A stretch of 64,000 bases of DNA from Curtobacterium sp. L6-1. GTDB taxonomy: Bacteria; Actinomycetota; Actinomycetes; Actinomycetales; Microbacteriaceae. Position numbers and translations under genes: made by a program. The notes beneath the pieces were generated by a model. The model saw only the letters and a list, made by a program, of their open reading frames with translations, was not told the origin of the DNA and searched no databases. Below, piece after piece: positions 50,891 to 59,294 of this stretch; within the stretch, counting starts at the first letter, position 1; the number at the start of each line of letters is the position of its first letter. The stretch spans positions 1,054,001-1,118,000 of the forward strand of contig NZ_CP076544.1 of the NCBI RefSeq assembly GCF_018885305.1, read 5' to 3'.

Positions 50891-51808
50891 GTGCGCACCA
50901 TCCCCGCTCTCGTGGTCACCATCGGACTCGTCGCGTCGCTGACGGCGTGCGCCACCCCCGGTGCGGGCACTGCCAGCACGTGCGCTCCCGCCGGCAAGGC
51001 GTCCGAGGCCGTGTCGGCGTCGGGTGCGTTCGGCTCCGAGCCGACGGTGCGCGTCCCGGCGGGCCTCACCGCCACGGGCACCCAGGTCTCGACCCTCCGA
51101 CAGGGCGACGGGCGCACGATCGGGGACGGCACCCCCGTCCTCCTCGAGTACACCCTCGTCGACGGCGCGACCGGCAAGGTCGCGCAGACCAGCGGGTACT
51201 CCGGCACCGCGGCCCCGATCACCGCCGGCTCGACGAACGCCGGCGCCCTCGGCACCGCGCTCGAGTGCGCCCGGGTCGGCGACCGCCTCGCCGTCGCCAT
51301 GCCGAAGTCCGCGCTCTCCGGCAGCGCCGGCGCCCCCGCGTCGTCCGGGGCCGAGGACGCCGCCGTGTTCGTCATCGACGTCCAGCGTGCCTTCGACGCC
51401 CGCGCGGCGGGAACGCCCCAGCTCGCCGGTGACGGCATGCCCGCCGTGGTCCTCGCCCCCGACGGCGCGCCCGGCATCACCATCCCGTCGTGGTCCGCCC
51501 CGAAGAAGGACGCCGAGCACCTGCTCCGCAAGGGCGACGGCGCGACCCTCACCGCGGAGGACACCGCGGTCGTCAAGTACACCGCCGTCACCTGGGGCGC
51601 CAGCACGGCCGACTCCACCGTCGCCGGCTCGAGCTGGACCGACGGCTCGGGCGCGCAGACGCTCCCGCTCGCCGAGGGCCAGGTCGTCGACGGCATCCGG
51701 AACGCGCTGCTCGGACGGCACGTCGGGGACCAGGTCCTGGCGATCGTCCACCAGCAGGGCGCAGCGTACGTGTACGTCATCGACGTGCTCGGCGTGATGC
51801 CGCGCTGA
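50891..51808 (+). CDS. FKBP-type peptidyl-prolyl isomerase lipoprotein (domains degenerate)
   Basis: The 305-residue product is exported and lipidated: a positively charged start (MRTIPALVV), a hydrophobic stretch and a lipobox SLTAC place the mature Cys near residue 21. It has two FKBP-like segments: a first with GDGRTIGDGTPVLLEYTLVDG near residue 75, and a second ending in GQVVDGIRNALLGRHVGDQVLAIVHQQGAAYVYVIDVLG. Catalytic residues are partly absent, so activity is uncertain. The GTG at 50891 is supported by AAAGAGGG; GTG 50858, behind TAGGCT, is an in-frame leaderless alternative. Confidence 0.82.
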   Translation: MRTIPALVVTIGLVASLTACATPGAGTASTCAPAGKASEAVSASGAFGSEPTVRVPAGLTATGTQVSTLRQGDGRTIGDGTPVLLEYTLVDGATGKVAQTSGYSGTAAPITAGSTNAGALGTALECARVGDRLAVAMPKSALSGSAGAPASSGAEDAAVFVIDVQRAFDARAAGTPQLAGDGMPAVVLAPDGAPGITIPSWSAPKKDAEHLLRKGDGATLTAEDTAVVKYTAVTWGASTADSTVAGSSWTDGSGAQTLPLAEGQVVDGIRNALLGRHVGDQVLAIVHQQGAAYVYVIDVLGVMPR

Positions 51809-51820
51809 TCCGCGGCTGCG

Positions 51821-51826
51821 TAGGAT
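51821..51826 (+). promoter_or_regulatory. -10 box of a leaderless pafB transcript
   Basis: TAGGAT ends six bases before the GTG at 51833. Confidence 0.42.
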
Positions 51827-51832
51827 CGGCAC

Positions 51833-52915
51833 GTGCCAACCTCCCGTGCTCCCCGTGTGCCTGCCGAGGAACGGCTGTTCAGCCTGGTGCTCGCGCTGCT
51901 CTCGACGGAGTCCGGGCTGACGAAGTCCGAGATCCTCGCGAACGTCCAGGGCTACCGGCAGCGGTACACCCCCGGCGGTGACAACGCCTCGCTCGAGCGC
52001 CAGTTCGAGCGCGACAAGGACGACGTCCGCGAGCTCGGCATCCCGCTCGAGACCATCGAGACGCCGGGGGCCTCGGGCAACAACCAGACCCTGCGCTACC
52101 GGATCCCGAAGGGCGAGTACGACCTGCCGCTCGACGTGCGGTTCACGCCGGACGAGTCGGCCCTGCTCTCCCTCGCGGCGATGGCGTGGCGCGAGGGTGC
52201 CCTGTCGGCGGACTCCCGCCGCGGGCTGCTCAAGGTCCGCTCCGCCGGGTCCGAGGACGACGGCGCCGAGCACGACGCCGAGGGACCGTCAGCGATCGGT
52301 GCCTACGCCCCGCGCCTCCGCACCCGGGACGCCGCGTTCGAACCGCTGCGGTCGGCACTCGACCGTGCGGCCGCGGTGCGGTTCGCCTACATCACCCCCG
52401 GCCACCACGAGGCCCGCGTCCGCGAGCTCGCACCCCTGGCCCTCGTCCAGCACGGCGGGCGCTGGATGCTCGCGGCGCACGAGTTCGCGACCCGCTCCGA
52501 GAAGAACTACCTGCTGTCCCGGATCGTCGGGCCCGTGACCCAGTCCGCGGTCGGACAGCACCCGGCGCCGGCCGACGCCGGTGAGCGTGCGCTGGCCGGG
52601 CTCGACGGGGTCTGGGCCGAGCGCACCGCGACCGTGCACGTCGCGCCCGGCTCGGACGCCGAGCGCCGTCTCACCCGGCGCCGCGACACGTCGTCGACCA
52701 CGGACGGCGAACTCGTCATCCACCACGTCGACCCGCAGATCCTCGCGGAGGAGCTCGCCGCCTTCGGTCCCGAGGTCCGTGTCGTCGAACCCGAGGAACT
52801 CCGCCAGCGGGTCGTCGACCGGCTGCGCGTCCTCGTCGAGGACCACACCGGCGGCCCCGACCGCGGCACGTCCGCCGCGGCCTCCGCCGAGCGCGAGGAG
52901 GCGTCCCGTGGCTGA
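51833..52915 (+). CDS. pafB: WYL-domain transcription factor subunit PafB
   Basis: PafB and PafC form the heterodimer that activates the SOS-independent DNA-damage response in mycobacteria. The 360-residue PafB has an N-terminal winged helix (SLVLALLSTESGLTKSEILANVQGYRQRY and the KDDVRELGI recognition helix), then a WYL domain containing VRELAPLALVQHGGRWMLAAHE, and a C-terminal WCX domain. The start is GTG at 51833. PafC overlaps its end by eight bases, so translation is coupled. The gene is not fused with pafA here; no proteasome gene is in the window. Confidence 0.93.
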   Translation: MPTSRAPRVPAEERLFSLVLALLSTESGLTKSEILANVQGYRQRYTPGGDNASLERQFERDKDDVRELGIPLETIETPGASGNNQTLRYRIPKGEYDLPLDVRFTPDESALLSLAAMAWREGALSADSRRGLLKVRSAGSEDDGAEHDAEGPSAIGAYAPRLRTRDAAFEPLRSALDRAAAVRFAYITPGHHEARVRELAPLALVQHGGRWMLAAHEFATRSEKNYLLSRIVGPVTQSAVGQHPAPADAGERALAGLDGVWAERTATVHVAPGSDAERRLTRRRDTSSTTDGELVIHHVDPQILAEELAAFGPEVRVVEPEELRQRVVDRLRVLVEDHTGGPDRGTSAAASAEREEASRG

Positions 52916-53879
52916 CGGACAACCGCTGCAGGCGCAGGACAAGCTCGCCTTCCTGCTGGCACTGGTGCCGTACCTGATCGACCGGGAACGCGTGTCGGTG
53001 GCCGAGGCGGCACGGCACTTCGGCGTGCCCGAGACCCGCATCCGGCGTGCGGTCGAGCTCATCGCGGTGTCGGGCATCCCCGGCGAGACCATGCAGTACC
53101 AGCACGGCGACCTGTTCGACATCGCCTGGGACGACTTCGACCAGAACGACATGATCGTCCTGACGAACCTCGTGGCGATCGACGACGCCCCGCGGCTGTC
53201 CGCCCGCGAGGCCTCCGCGCTCATCGCCGGCCTGCAGTACCTGTCCGCGCTGCCCGAGGCCGCCGACAAGGACGCCATCCGCGCCCTGATGGCGAAGCTC
53301 TCGCGCGGTGCCGGGGGAGCGGCGGGCAACGTCGCCGTCGGCCAGGACATGCACGACGCCGCACTCACCGAGATCCGTGCCGCGATGTCGGGTCATCGGG
53401 GCCTCCTGTTCGACTACGCCGGACCGCGCACCCAGGGCAGCACCCGTCGGGTCGACCCGTTGCGGGTGGAGTCGATCGACGCCGACTGGTACCTCCGCGC
53501 CTGGGACCTCGACCGTGCCGCCATCCGGACCTTCCGCCTCGACCGGATGTCCGCCGTGCGCGTCGACGACCGCCCAGCCGAGCGGACGATCGAGGACGTC
53601 GTGCTGCCGGACACGCTGTTCCAGCAGAGCGCGCAGGACGTCATCGTCACGGTGGAGCTCGACGGGTCGTCCCTGCCACTCGTGGCCGACTTCCTCGCCG
53701 ACACCGCCGACGCGCCGGACGACGGCGGCCGGGTGCGGATCCGGCTCGCCGCCTCGGCGGGCTTCGACGGCGTCGTCCGCCTCGTCGCCGGGCTCCCCGG
53801 CCGCGCGGTCGTGCTCGACCCGCCGGCCGCGCGCGAGGCCGTCCGCGCCTTCGCGGCCGCCGCTCTCGACATCCACTGA
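52908..53879 (+). CDS. pafC: WYL-domain transcription factor subunit PafC
   Basis: The 323-residue PafC partner has an N-terminal winged helix (LLALVPYLIDRERVSVAEAARHFGVPETRIRRAVELIAVSG), a WYL domain with VDPLRVESIDADWYLRAWDLDRAAIRTFRLDRM and a WCX tail. The GTG at 52908 lies before the pafB stop, giving an eight-base overlap. With PafB it should bind single-stranded DNA and switch on repair genes. tatC starts 25 bases downstream, with its own -10 box. Confidence 0.93.
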   Translation: MADGQPLQAQDKLAFLLALVPYLIDRERVSVAEAARHFGVPETRIRRAVELIAVSGIPGETMQYQHGDLFDIAWDDFDQNDMIVLTNLVAIDDAPRLSAREASALIAGLQYLSALPEAADKDAIRALMAKLSRGAGGAAGNVAVGQDMHDAALTEIRAAMSGHRGLLFDYAGPRTQGSTRRVDPLRVESIDADWYLRAWDLDRAAIRTFRLDRMSAVRVDDRPAERTIEDVVLPDTLFQQSAQDVIVTVELDGSSLPLVADFLADTADAPDDGGRVRIRLAASAGFDGVVRLVAGLPGRAVVLDPPAAREAVRAFAAAALDIH

Positions 53880-53892
53880 GAGAGCGCTGTCG

Positions 53893-53898
53893 TAGGAT
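53893..53898 (+). promoter_or_regulatory. -10 box of a leaderless tatC transcript
   Basis: TAGGAT ends six bases before the ATG at 53905. Confidence 0.42.
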
Positions 53899-53904
53899 CG
53901 CTGC

Positions 53905-54726
53905 ATGGCTTCGACGACCGCTGGCGGGCGAGAGAAGCGGCAAGGGCGCCGACCGAAGGAGCCCGAAGGCCGCATGTCCCTCGGTCAGCACCTGATCGAG
54001 CTGCGCAACCGCCTGTTCCGGGCCGTCGTCGCGGTGCTCGTCGGCGCGGTCGGGGGCTGGTTCCTCACTCCGTTCGTGCTCGACTCGCTGCGCGCCCCGG
54101 TGACGCAGCTGGCCCGGGTCGGTGGACACACGGCCGAGCTGAACTTCCCGATGATCACGGGCGCCTTCGACCTGCGGCTGCAGATCGCCGTCACGATCGG
54201 CGTCGTCATCGCCAGCCCGGTCTGGCTGTACCAGATCTGGGCCTTCATCGTCCCGGCACTCGTCCGGCGTGAGAAGCAGTACGTCTGGGGCTTCCTCGGC
54301 ACCGCGATCCCGCTGTTCTTCGCCGGGTGCGCGTTCGGCTGGTACGTCCTGCCGCACGTCGTCGGCATCCTCGGCAGCTTCGTCTCCGCCCAGGACACGT
54401 CGATCGTCGACGCGAAGGCGTACTACGACTTCGTCATCAAGCTCATCGTCGCGGTCGGCATCGCGTTCGTGCTGCCGGTGTTCCTGGTCCTGCTCAACTT
54501 CGTCGGCGTCCTGTCGGCGGCGGCGATCGTACGCTCCTGGCGCATCGCGATCGTCCTCATCCTCGTCTTCACGGCGTTGGTGACCCCGTCGGCGGACGTC
54601 CTGTCGATGTTCATCCTGGCGATCCCGATGGTCGTGCTCTACTTCGCGGCCTGCCTGGTCACATGGGTGCACGACCGCCGCGTGGCGAAGCGCCAGGCGA
54701 AGCTCGACGAGGAGTACGACCTGTGA
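53905..54726 (+). CDS. tatC: Sec-independent protein translocase TatC
   Basis: TatC binds twin-arginine signal peptides in the membrane. The 273-residue product has six membrane segments and the diagnostic EGRMSLGQHLIELRNRLFRAVVAV start (about residues 22-45), with FLTPFVLDSLRAPV, NFPMITGAFDLRLQIAVTIGVVIASPVWLYQIWAFI and the two final segments. The charged tail (KRQAKLDEEYDL) is cytoplasmic. tatA, which in many actinobacteria lies between pafC and tatC, is absent. The ATG at 53905 has no ribosome binding site but follows a -10 box. Its stop overlaps the helY start. Confidence 0.95.
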   Translation: MASTTAGGREKRQGRRPKEPEGRMSLGQHLIELRNRLFRAVVAVLVGAVGGWFLTPFVLDSLRAPVTQLARVGGHTAELNFPMITGAFDLRLQIAVTIGVVIASPVWLYQIWAFIVPALVRREKQYVWGFLGTAIPLFFAGCAFGWYVLPHVVGILGSFVSAQDTSIVDAKAYYDFVIKLIVAVGIAFVLPVFLVLLNFVGVLSAAAIVRSWRIAIVLILVFTALVTPSADVLSMFILAIPMVVLYFAACLVTWVHDRRVAKRQAKLDEEYDL

Positions 54727-57158
54727 CCGAGACCAGCCTCAGCCCGGCCGAACGGTTCGCGGCGGCGAAGGTCCGGAGCCGGTCGCGCAACCTCGAGCTG
54801 TTCCGCACCGACCTCCGGTTCGACCTCGACCCGTTCCAGTTCGCCGCGTGCGACGCCGTCGACCAGGGCCGGAGCGTGCTCGTGGCGGCCCCGACCGGCG
54901 CCGGCAAGACGATCGTCGCCGAGTTCGCCATCTGGCTCGCGATGCGCCAGCCGACGGCGAAGGTCTTCTACACGACGCCGATGAAGGCCCTGAGCAACCA
55001 GAAGTACACCGAGCTCGTGCAGGCCTACGGCGAGACCGAGGTCGGACTGCTCACCGGTGACACGAACGTCAACCCGCGGGCCCGCGTCGTCGTCATGACG
55101 ACCGAGGTCCTGCGGAACATGATCTACGCCGACTCGGACCTGCTCGACGACCTGGCGTGGGTGGTCCTCGACGAGGTGCACTACCTCGCCGACCGCTTCC
55201 GCGGGGCCGTGTGGGAAGAGGTCATCCTGCACCTGCCGACCGAGGTGCGCCTGGTCTCGTTGAGCGCGACGGTGTCGAACGCCGAGGAGTTCGGCGACTG
55301 GCTGCAGACCGTGCGCGGCGACACCGACGTCATCGTGTCCGAGGACCGGCCCGTGCCGCTCGAGCAGCACGTCCTGGTCGGCTCGAAGATGGTCGACCTC
55401 TTCGACTCGTCGGGTGCCGCGGCGACCAACCGGGTCAACCCTGAGCTGCTCCGTCTGGTGGGCAGCGCCTCCCGGGGATCCGGCGGTCCCCGCGGCCGAC
55501 GCGGTCGCGGCGGCTCCCCGGACCGACGCGGACCACGCACCGAGAAGGCGCACCGCGAGCAGATCGCGAAGATGCTCGACGAGCGGATGCTCCTGCCCGC
55601 GATCTTCTTCGTGTTCAGCCGGAACGGCTGCGACCAGGGCGTCCGGCACGTGGTCCGGTCGGGGCTCTCCCTGACGACGTCCGACGAGCGTCGGGAGATC
55701 CGCGAGACGGCGGAGTACCACTGCCGCACGCTGCTCGACGAGGACCTGGCGGTGCTCGGGTACTGGGAGTGGCTGGAGGGCCTCGAGCGCGGGGTCGCCG
55801 CACACCACGCCGGCCTGCTCCCCGCCTTCAAGGAGGTCGTCGAGGACCTGTTCCGCCGCAAGCTCCTCAAGGTCGTGTTCGCGACGGAGACCCTGGCCCT
55901 CGGGGTGAACATGCCCGCGCGCACCGTCGTCCTCGAGAAGCTCGAGAAGTTCAACGGCGAGGCCCGCGTCCCGATCACGCCGGGGGAGTACACGCAGCTC
56001 ACCGGTCGTGCCGGCCGCCGCGGCATCGACGTCGAGGGGCACTCGGTCGTGCAGTGGACCGACGGTCTCGAGCCGCAGGCCGTCGCCTCCCTCGCGAGCC
56101 GCCGGACGTACCCGCTCAACTCGTCGTTCAAGCCGACGTACAACATGGCCGTGAACCTCATCGAGCAGTTCGGCCGCGACCGGACGCGCGAGGTCCTCGA
56201 GACGTCGTTCGCGCAGTTCCAGGCGGACCGCTCGGTCGTGGACCTGGCCCGGAAGGTCCGGTCGCAGCAGGAGTCGCTCGACGGCTACCAGAAGGCCATG
56301 CAGTGCCACCTCGGCGACTTCACGGAGTACGCCGCGCTCCGCCGCCGCCTGTCGGACCTCGAGCGCACGAACGTGCCCGGCGGCCGCGAGGCGTCGCACG
56401 GTGCCCGCCAGGAGCGGCAGGCCTCGATCAGCGAGGTCCGACGGCAGCTCCAGCGCCACCCGTGCCACGCCTGCCCCGACCGGGAGGCGCACGCACGCTG
56501 GGCCGAGCGCTGGTACAAGCTCAAGCGGACCCACGACAAGCTCGTGCAGCAGATCCGGTCGCGCACGGGCGCCGTGGCGACCACGTTCGACCGCGTCACC
56601 GACGTGCTCCTCACGCTGGGCTACCTCGTGCAGGACGAGCACGGCGACGTCACGGTCGCCGCCGGCGGGCGTCGTCTGCAGCGGATCTACGGCGACCGGG
56701 ACCTGCTCGTCGCGGAGTGCCTGGAGGCCGGGGTCTGGAAGGAACTCACCCCCGCGCAGCTCGCCGGGATGGCCGCCACGATCGTGTACCAGCCGCGCCG
56801 CGAGGACGCCCCGGGCACCGAGCACGCCGTCCCGCGCGGTGCGTTCCGACCGGCCCTCGACGAGACGCTGACGATCTGGTCGCGCCTGGACGACGTCGAG
56901 CGTGACGCCCGACTCGCCGGCTCCGAGCCGCCGACCCCGGCGATCGCACTCGGCATGTTCCGCTGGGCGTCCGGCTCGCCGCTCGACGACGTGCTCAGGT
57001 CGCTGGACCTCGCCGCCGGCGACTTCGTGCGCTGGTCGAAGCAGGTCATCGACCTCCTCGACCAGATCCGGAACGCCGGGGACGACGACCTGGCCCAGAC
57101 CGCCCGTCGGGCGACGGACGCGGTCCGCCGCGGCATCGTCGCCTACGCGACGGTTTGA
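54723..57158 (+). CDS. helY: Ski2/Mtr4-like RNA helicase HelY
   Basis: This 811-residue DEAD/DEAH helicase of the Ski2/Mtr4 group is common beside tatC in actinobacteria (HelY). Visible motifs are Walker A VLVAAPTGAGKTIVAEFA, the TTPMKALSNQK motif Ia, DEVHYLADRFRG (Walker B), SLSATVSN, and QLTGRAGRRG (motif VI). A Gly/Arg-rich insertion (RGSGGPRGRRGRGG) at about 255-275 could be disordered. The C-terminal region forms a helical ratchet. A CxxC-type pair (HPCHACPDRE) is present in the long arm. The GTG at 54723 overlaps the tatC stop. Confidence 0.93.
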   Translation: MTETSLSPAERFAAAKVRSRSRNLELFRTDLRFDLDPFQFAACDAVDQGRSVLVAAPTGAGKTIVAEFAIWLAMRQPTAKVFYTTPMKALSNQKYTELVQAYGETEVGLLTGDTNVNPRARVVVMTTEVLRNMIYADSDLLDDLAWVVLDEVHYLADRFRGAVWEEVILHLPTEVRLVSLSATVSNAEEFGDWLQTVRGDTDVIVSEDRPVPLEQHVLVGSKMVDLFDSSGAAATNRVNPELLRLVGSASRGSGGPRGRRGRGGSPDRRGPRTEKAHREQIAKMLDERMLLPAIFFVFSRNGCDQGVRHVVRSGLSLTTSDERREIRETAEYHCRTLLDEDLAVLGYWEWLEGLERGVAAHHAGLLPAFKEVVEDLFRRKLLKVVFATETLALGVNMPARTVVLEKLEKFNGEARVPITPGEYTQLTGRAGRRGIDVEGHSVVQWTDGLEPQAVASLASRRTYPLNSSFKPTYNMAVNLIEQFGRDRTREVLETSFAQFQADRSVVDLARKVRSQQESLDGYQKAMQCHLGDFTEYAALRRRLSDLERTNVPGGREASHGARQERQASISEVRRQLQRHPCHACPDREAHARWAERWYKLKRTHDKLVQQIRSRTGAVATTFDRVTDVLLTLGYLVQDEHGDVTVAAGGRRLQRIYGDRDLLVAECLEAGVWKELTPAQLAGMAATIVYQPRREDAPGTEHAVPRGAFRPALDETLTIWSRLDDVERDARLAGSEPPTPAIALGMFRWASGSPLDDVLRSLDLAAGDFVRWSKQVIDLLDQIRNAGDDDLAQTARRATDAVRRGIVAYATV

Positions 57159-57171
57159 CGGGAGGCCCGGT
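57156..57171 (+). repeat. Half-copy of the palindrome family at the helY/lnt junction
   Basis: TGACGGGAGGCCCGGT matches the left arm of the terminator palindromes. It begins inside the helY stop codon and ends in the lnt start codon, and its GGGAGG serves as the likely ribosome binding site of lnt. Confidence 0.55.
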
Positions 57172-58750
57172 GACGGTCCTCGAGCGATCGGTGCGCCCGG
57201 TGCGTGGTGCGGTCCACCCCGTGCGGCTGCCCGCGGACGAACGGTCGCCGTTCCGTGCGCTGCCGCTCCGGCAGGCGTTCCCGCTGTCGGTCATCGGTGG
57301 GCTCCTCTTTGCGCTGTCGTTCCCGGCGCCCGGGTGGTGGTTCCTGGCCTACCCGGCCGTGGCGTGCCTCCTGGTCGCGGCTGCGGGACAGCGTGCGCGG
57401 CGGGCGAGCTGGCTCGGCTTCGTCGCCGGCGTCGCGTTCTGGGTCCCCGCCATCTCGTGGGCCGGTCGGTACCTCGGCCCGGTGCCGTGGTTCGCGCTCG
57501 CCCTGCTCGAGGCGGCGCTCTTCGCCCTGGGCAGCGTGGCGATCGCGCTCGCCTACCGCTGGGTGCCGCGGGTGGTGCGCGCTCGCGCCGGACGCGTGTG
57601 GGGCCTCCCGGCGGTGGTCGCGGCACTGTGGACCGGCCGCGAGTGGTTCTCGGGCAGCTGGCCGTACGGCGGGTTCTCGTGGGGACGGGTCGGGCTCTCG
57701 CAGTCCCAGGGGCCGTTCACGCACCTCGCGGCGTACGTCGGCGTCCTCGGCCTGAGCTTCGTCGTCGTGTACTGCGTCGCCGTCGTCGTCTCCCTCGGCC
57801 TCGTGCGCGGGGTCCGGCTGCCGGTGCGCGTGGCGACCGCCGGGCTGCTCGTCGCGGCGGTGCTCGCGGTGCCGGCGTGGCCGACCGCCGTCCGCGGGTC
57901 GGTGCGGATCGAGGCCGTGCAGGGCAACGGACCGGCCGGGTACTTCGACCGCGCCCAGCCCGGGGACGTGCTGCGGTCGCAGGTCGCCGCCACCGACGTC
58001 GGCGCGCGGGACGTCGACCTGGTGGTGTGGCCGGAGGCCGCTGCCGAGTACGACCCGCGACGGGAGCCCGTCATCGCGTCGGCGCTCGACGCCGTCGTGC
58101 GGAGCGTCGGAGCGCCCCTCATCGCCGGCGCGGTCACGCAGACGTCCACGGGCGTGCTGCACAACACCTCGTTCGTGTGGGACGCCGACGGGTGGCAGGC
58201 GTCGTACGACAAGAAGCGTCCGGTGCCGTTCGGCGAGTACGTCCCCGACCGCTGGTTCTACTCGAAGCTCGCCCCCTCGCTCATCGGGCTCCTGCAGCGT
58301 GACTACACGCCGGGGACGAAGCCGAACGTGCTGCCGGTGGCGGGCATCCGCGCGGGCGTGATGATCTGCTTCGACGTCGTCGACGACGGCCTGACCGCGG
58401 ACCTCGCCCGCGGGGGAGCGGACGTCATCCTCGCGCAGACGAACAACGCCGACTTCGACGGCACCGACGAGAACCTGCAGCAGCTCGAGATCGCCCGGAT
58501 GCGCGCCGTCGAGACCGGGCGCTCCCTGGTCAACATCTCGACCGTGGGCGCCTCGCAGATGATCGACCCGAGCGGCCGCACGATCGACCGGGTGCCGGCG
58601 TACACGGCGACGTCCATGGTGGCCGACGTGCCCCTCGGGACGTCGACGACCCCGGCGACCGTCGCGTCCGGCAGCATCACCCTCGTGCTCGCACTGGGCG
58701 GCCTCCTGGTCCTGCTCGCCTGCGCTCCCTGGAGCCGCCGACGCCGCTGA
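57170..58750 (+). CDS. lnt: Apolipoprotein N-acyltransferase Lnt
   Basis: Lnt adds the third acyl chain to the N-terminal cysteine of lipoproteins. The 526-residue protein has six N-terminal membrane segments (for example LSVIGGLLFALSFPAPGWWFLAYPAVACLLVA) followed by the nitrilase-fold domain. The catalytic Glu is in VVWPEAAAEYDP, the Lys in DKKRPVPFGEYVP, and the Cys in RAGVMICFDVV. A final membrane segment lies near the C terminus (SITLVLALGGLLVLLAC). The GTG at 57170 follows GGGAGG; a TTG at 57155 in frame is less likely. No dolichyl-phosphate mannosyltransferase (Ppm1) is fused or adjacent. Confidence 0.93.
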   Translation: MTVLERSVRPVRGAVHPVRLPADERSPFRALPLRQAFPLSVIGGLLFALSFPAPGWWFLAYPAVACLLVAAAGQRARRASWLGFVAGVAFWVPAISWAGRYLGPVPWFALALLEAALFALGSVAIALAYRWVPRVVRARAGRVWGLPAVVAALWTGREWFSGSWPYGGFSWGRVGLSQSQGPFTHLAAYVGVLGLSFVVVYCVAVVVSLGLVRGVRLPVRVATAGLLVAAVLAVPAWPTAVRGSVRIEAVQGNGPAGYFDRAQPGDVLRSQVAATDVGARDVDLVVWPEAAAEYDPRREPVIASALDAVVRSVGAPLIAGAVTQTSTGVLHNTSFVWDADGWQASYDKKRPVPFGEYVPDRWFYSKLAPSLIGLLQRDYTPGTKPNVLPVAGIRAGVMICFDVVDDGLTADLARGGADVILAQTNNADFDGTDENLQQLEIARMRAVETGRSLVNISTVGASQMIDPSGRTIDRVPAYTATSMVADVPLGTSTTPATVASGSITLVLALGGLLVLLACAPWSRRRR

Positions 58751-58812
58751 CCCCGCCGGACCGCGGATCCCACGCCGACGCACTGGGAACCGACTGTGAA
58801 TGCCACCCGCTC

Positions 58813-58838
58813 GGAACGAAACCCGGGTGGTGTGGGTT
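58813..58838 (+). promoter_or_regulatory. SigR/SigH-type oxidative stress promoter for rbpA
   Basis: GGAAC at 58813-58817 is followed by exactly 18 bases and GTT at 58836-58838, the consensus of the ECF sigma factor SigR (Streptomyces) and SigH (mycobacteria). The predicted start is near 58845, 25 bases before the rbpA ATG. Confidence 0.6.
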
Positions 58839-58869
58839 CCACCGGAGGAACGAGCGAGAGGAGTCGGAC

Positions 58870-59220
58870 ATGGCTGATCGGAGTCTCCGAGGCATGCGGC
58901 TCGGGAGCCAGAGCCTCCAGAGCGAGGACGGTGTCGAGCTCTCCGAGCGGAAGCGGGCCGTCTACCGGGCGGAATCGGGCGAGACCTTCGACGTGGTCTT
59001 CTCCGCCGATGCAGAGGTCCCGCCGATCTGGTCGGACCCCCGCACCGGGATGGAGGGGCGACTGCTCGGCGAGGACGGCGCACCCGTCGAGATCGCCGCC
59101 GAGGACGTCAAGGCGCCGAGGACCCACTGGGACATGCTGCTCGAGCGGCGCTCCCGTGAAGAACTCGAGGAGTTGCTGCAGGAACGTCTGCAGTTCCTCC
59201 GTGCCCGCCGCGGCGCCTAG
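58870..59220 (+). CDS. rbpA: RNA polymerase-binding protein RbpA
   Basis: RbpA stabilises the open complex of RNA polymerase with the principal sigma factors in actinobacteria. The 116-residue product has the MADRSLRGMRLGSQSLQSEDG N terminus, the central domain with CxxC-like positions replaced by non-cysteine residues, the basic linker, and the C-terminal sigma-interaction helix RTHWDMLLERRSREELEELLQERLQFLR. A GGAGGAACG site precedes the ATG. A SigR/SigH-type promoter is upstream, as in Streptomyces, where rbpA is a SigR target. It ends at a terminator shared with the SPFH gene. Confidence 0.95.
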   Translation: MADRSLRGMRLGSQSLQSEDGVELSERKRAVYRAESGETFDVVFSADAEVPPIWSDPRTGMEGRLLGEDGAPVEIAAEDVKAPRTHWDMLLERRSREELEELLQERLQFLRARRGA

Positions 59221-59234
59221 GCACCGCGCGGCAC

Positions 59235-59280
59235 ACACGACGACGGCCCGCTCCCGGATGGGGGCGGGCCGTCGTCGTGT
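59235..59280. terminator. Bidirectional hairpin terminator between rbpA and the SPFH gene
   Basis: ACACGACGACGGCCCGCTCCC pairs with GGGGCGGGCCGTCGTCGTGT across a short GGATG-centred loop with one bulge. It lies 14 bases after rbpA and 14 bases beyond the SPFH stop. Confidence 0.75.
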
Positions 59281-59294
59281 CCGGCGGGGGAGCG

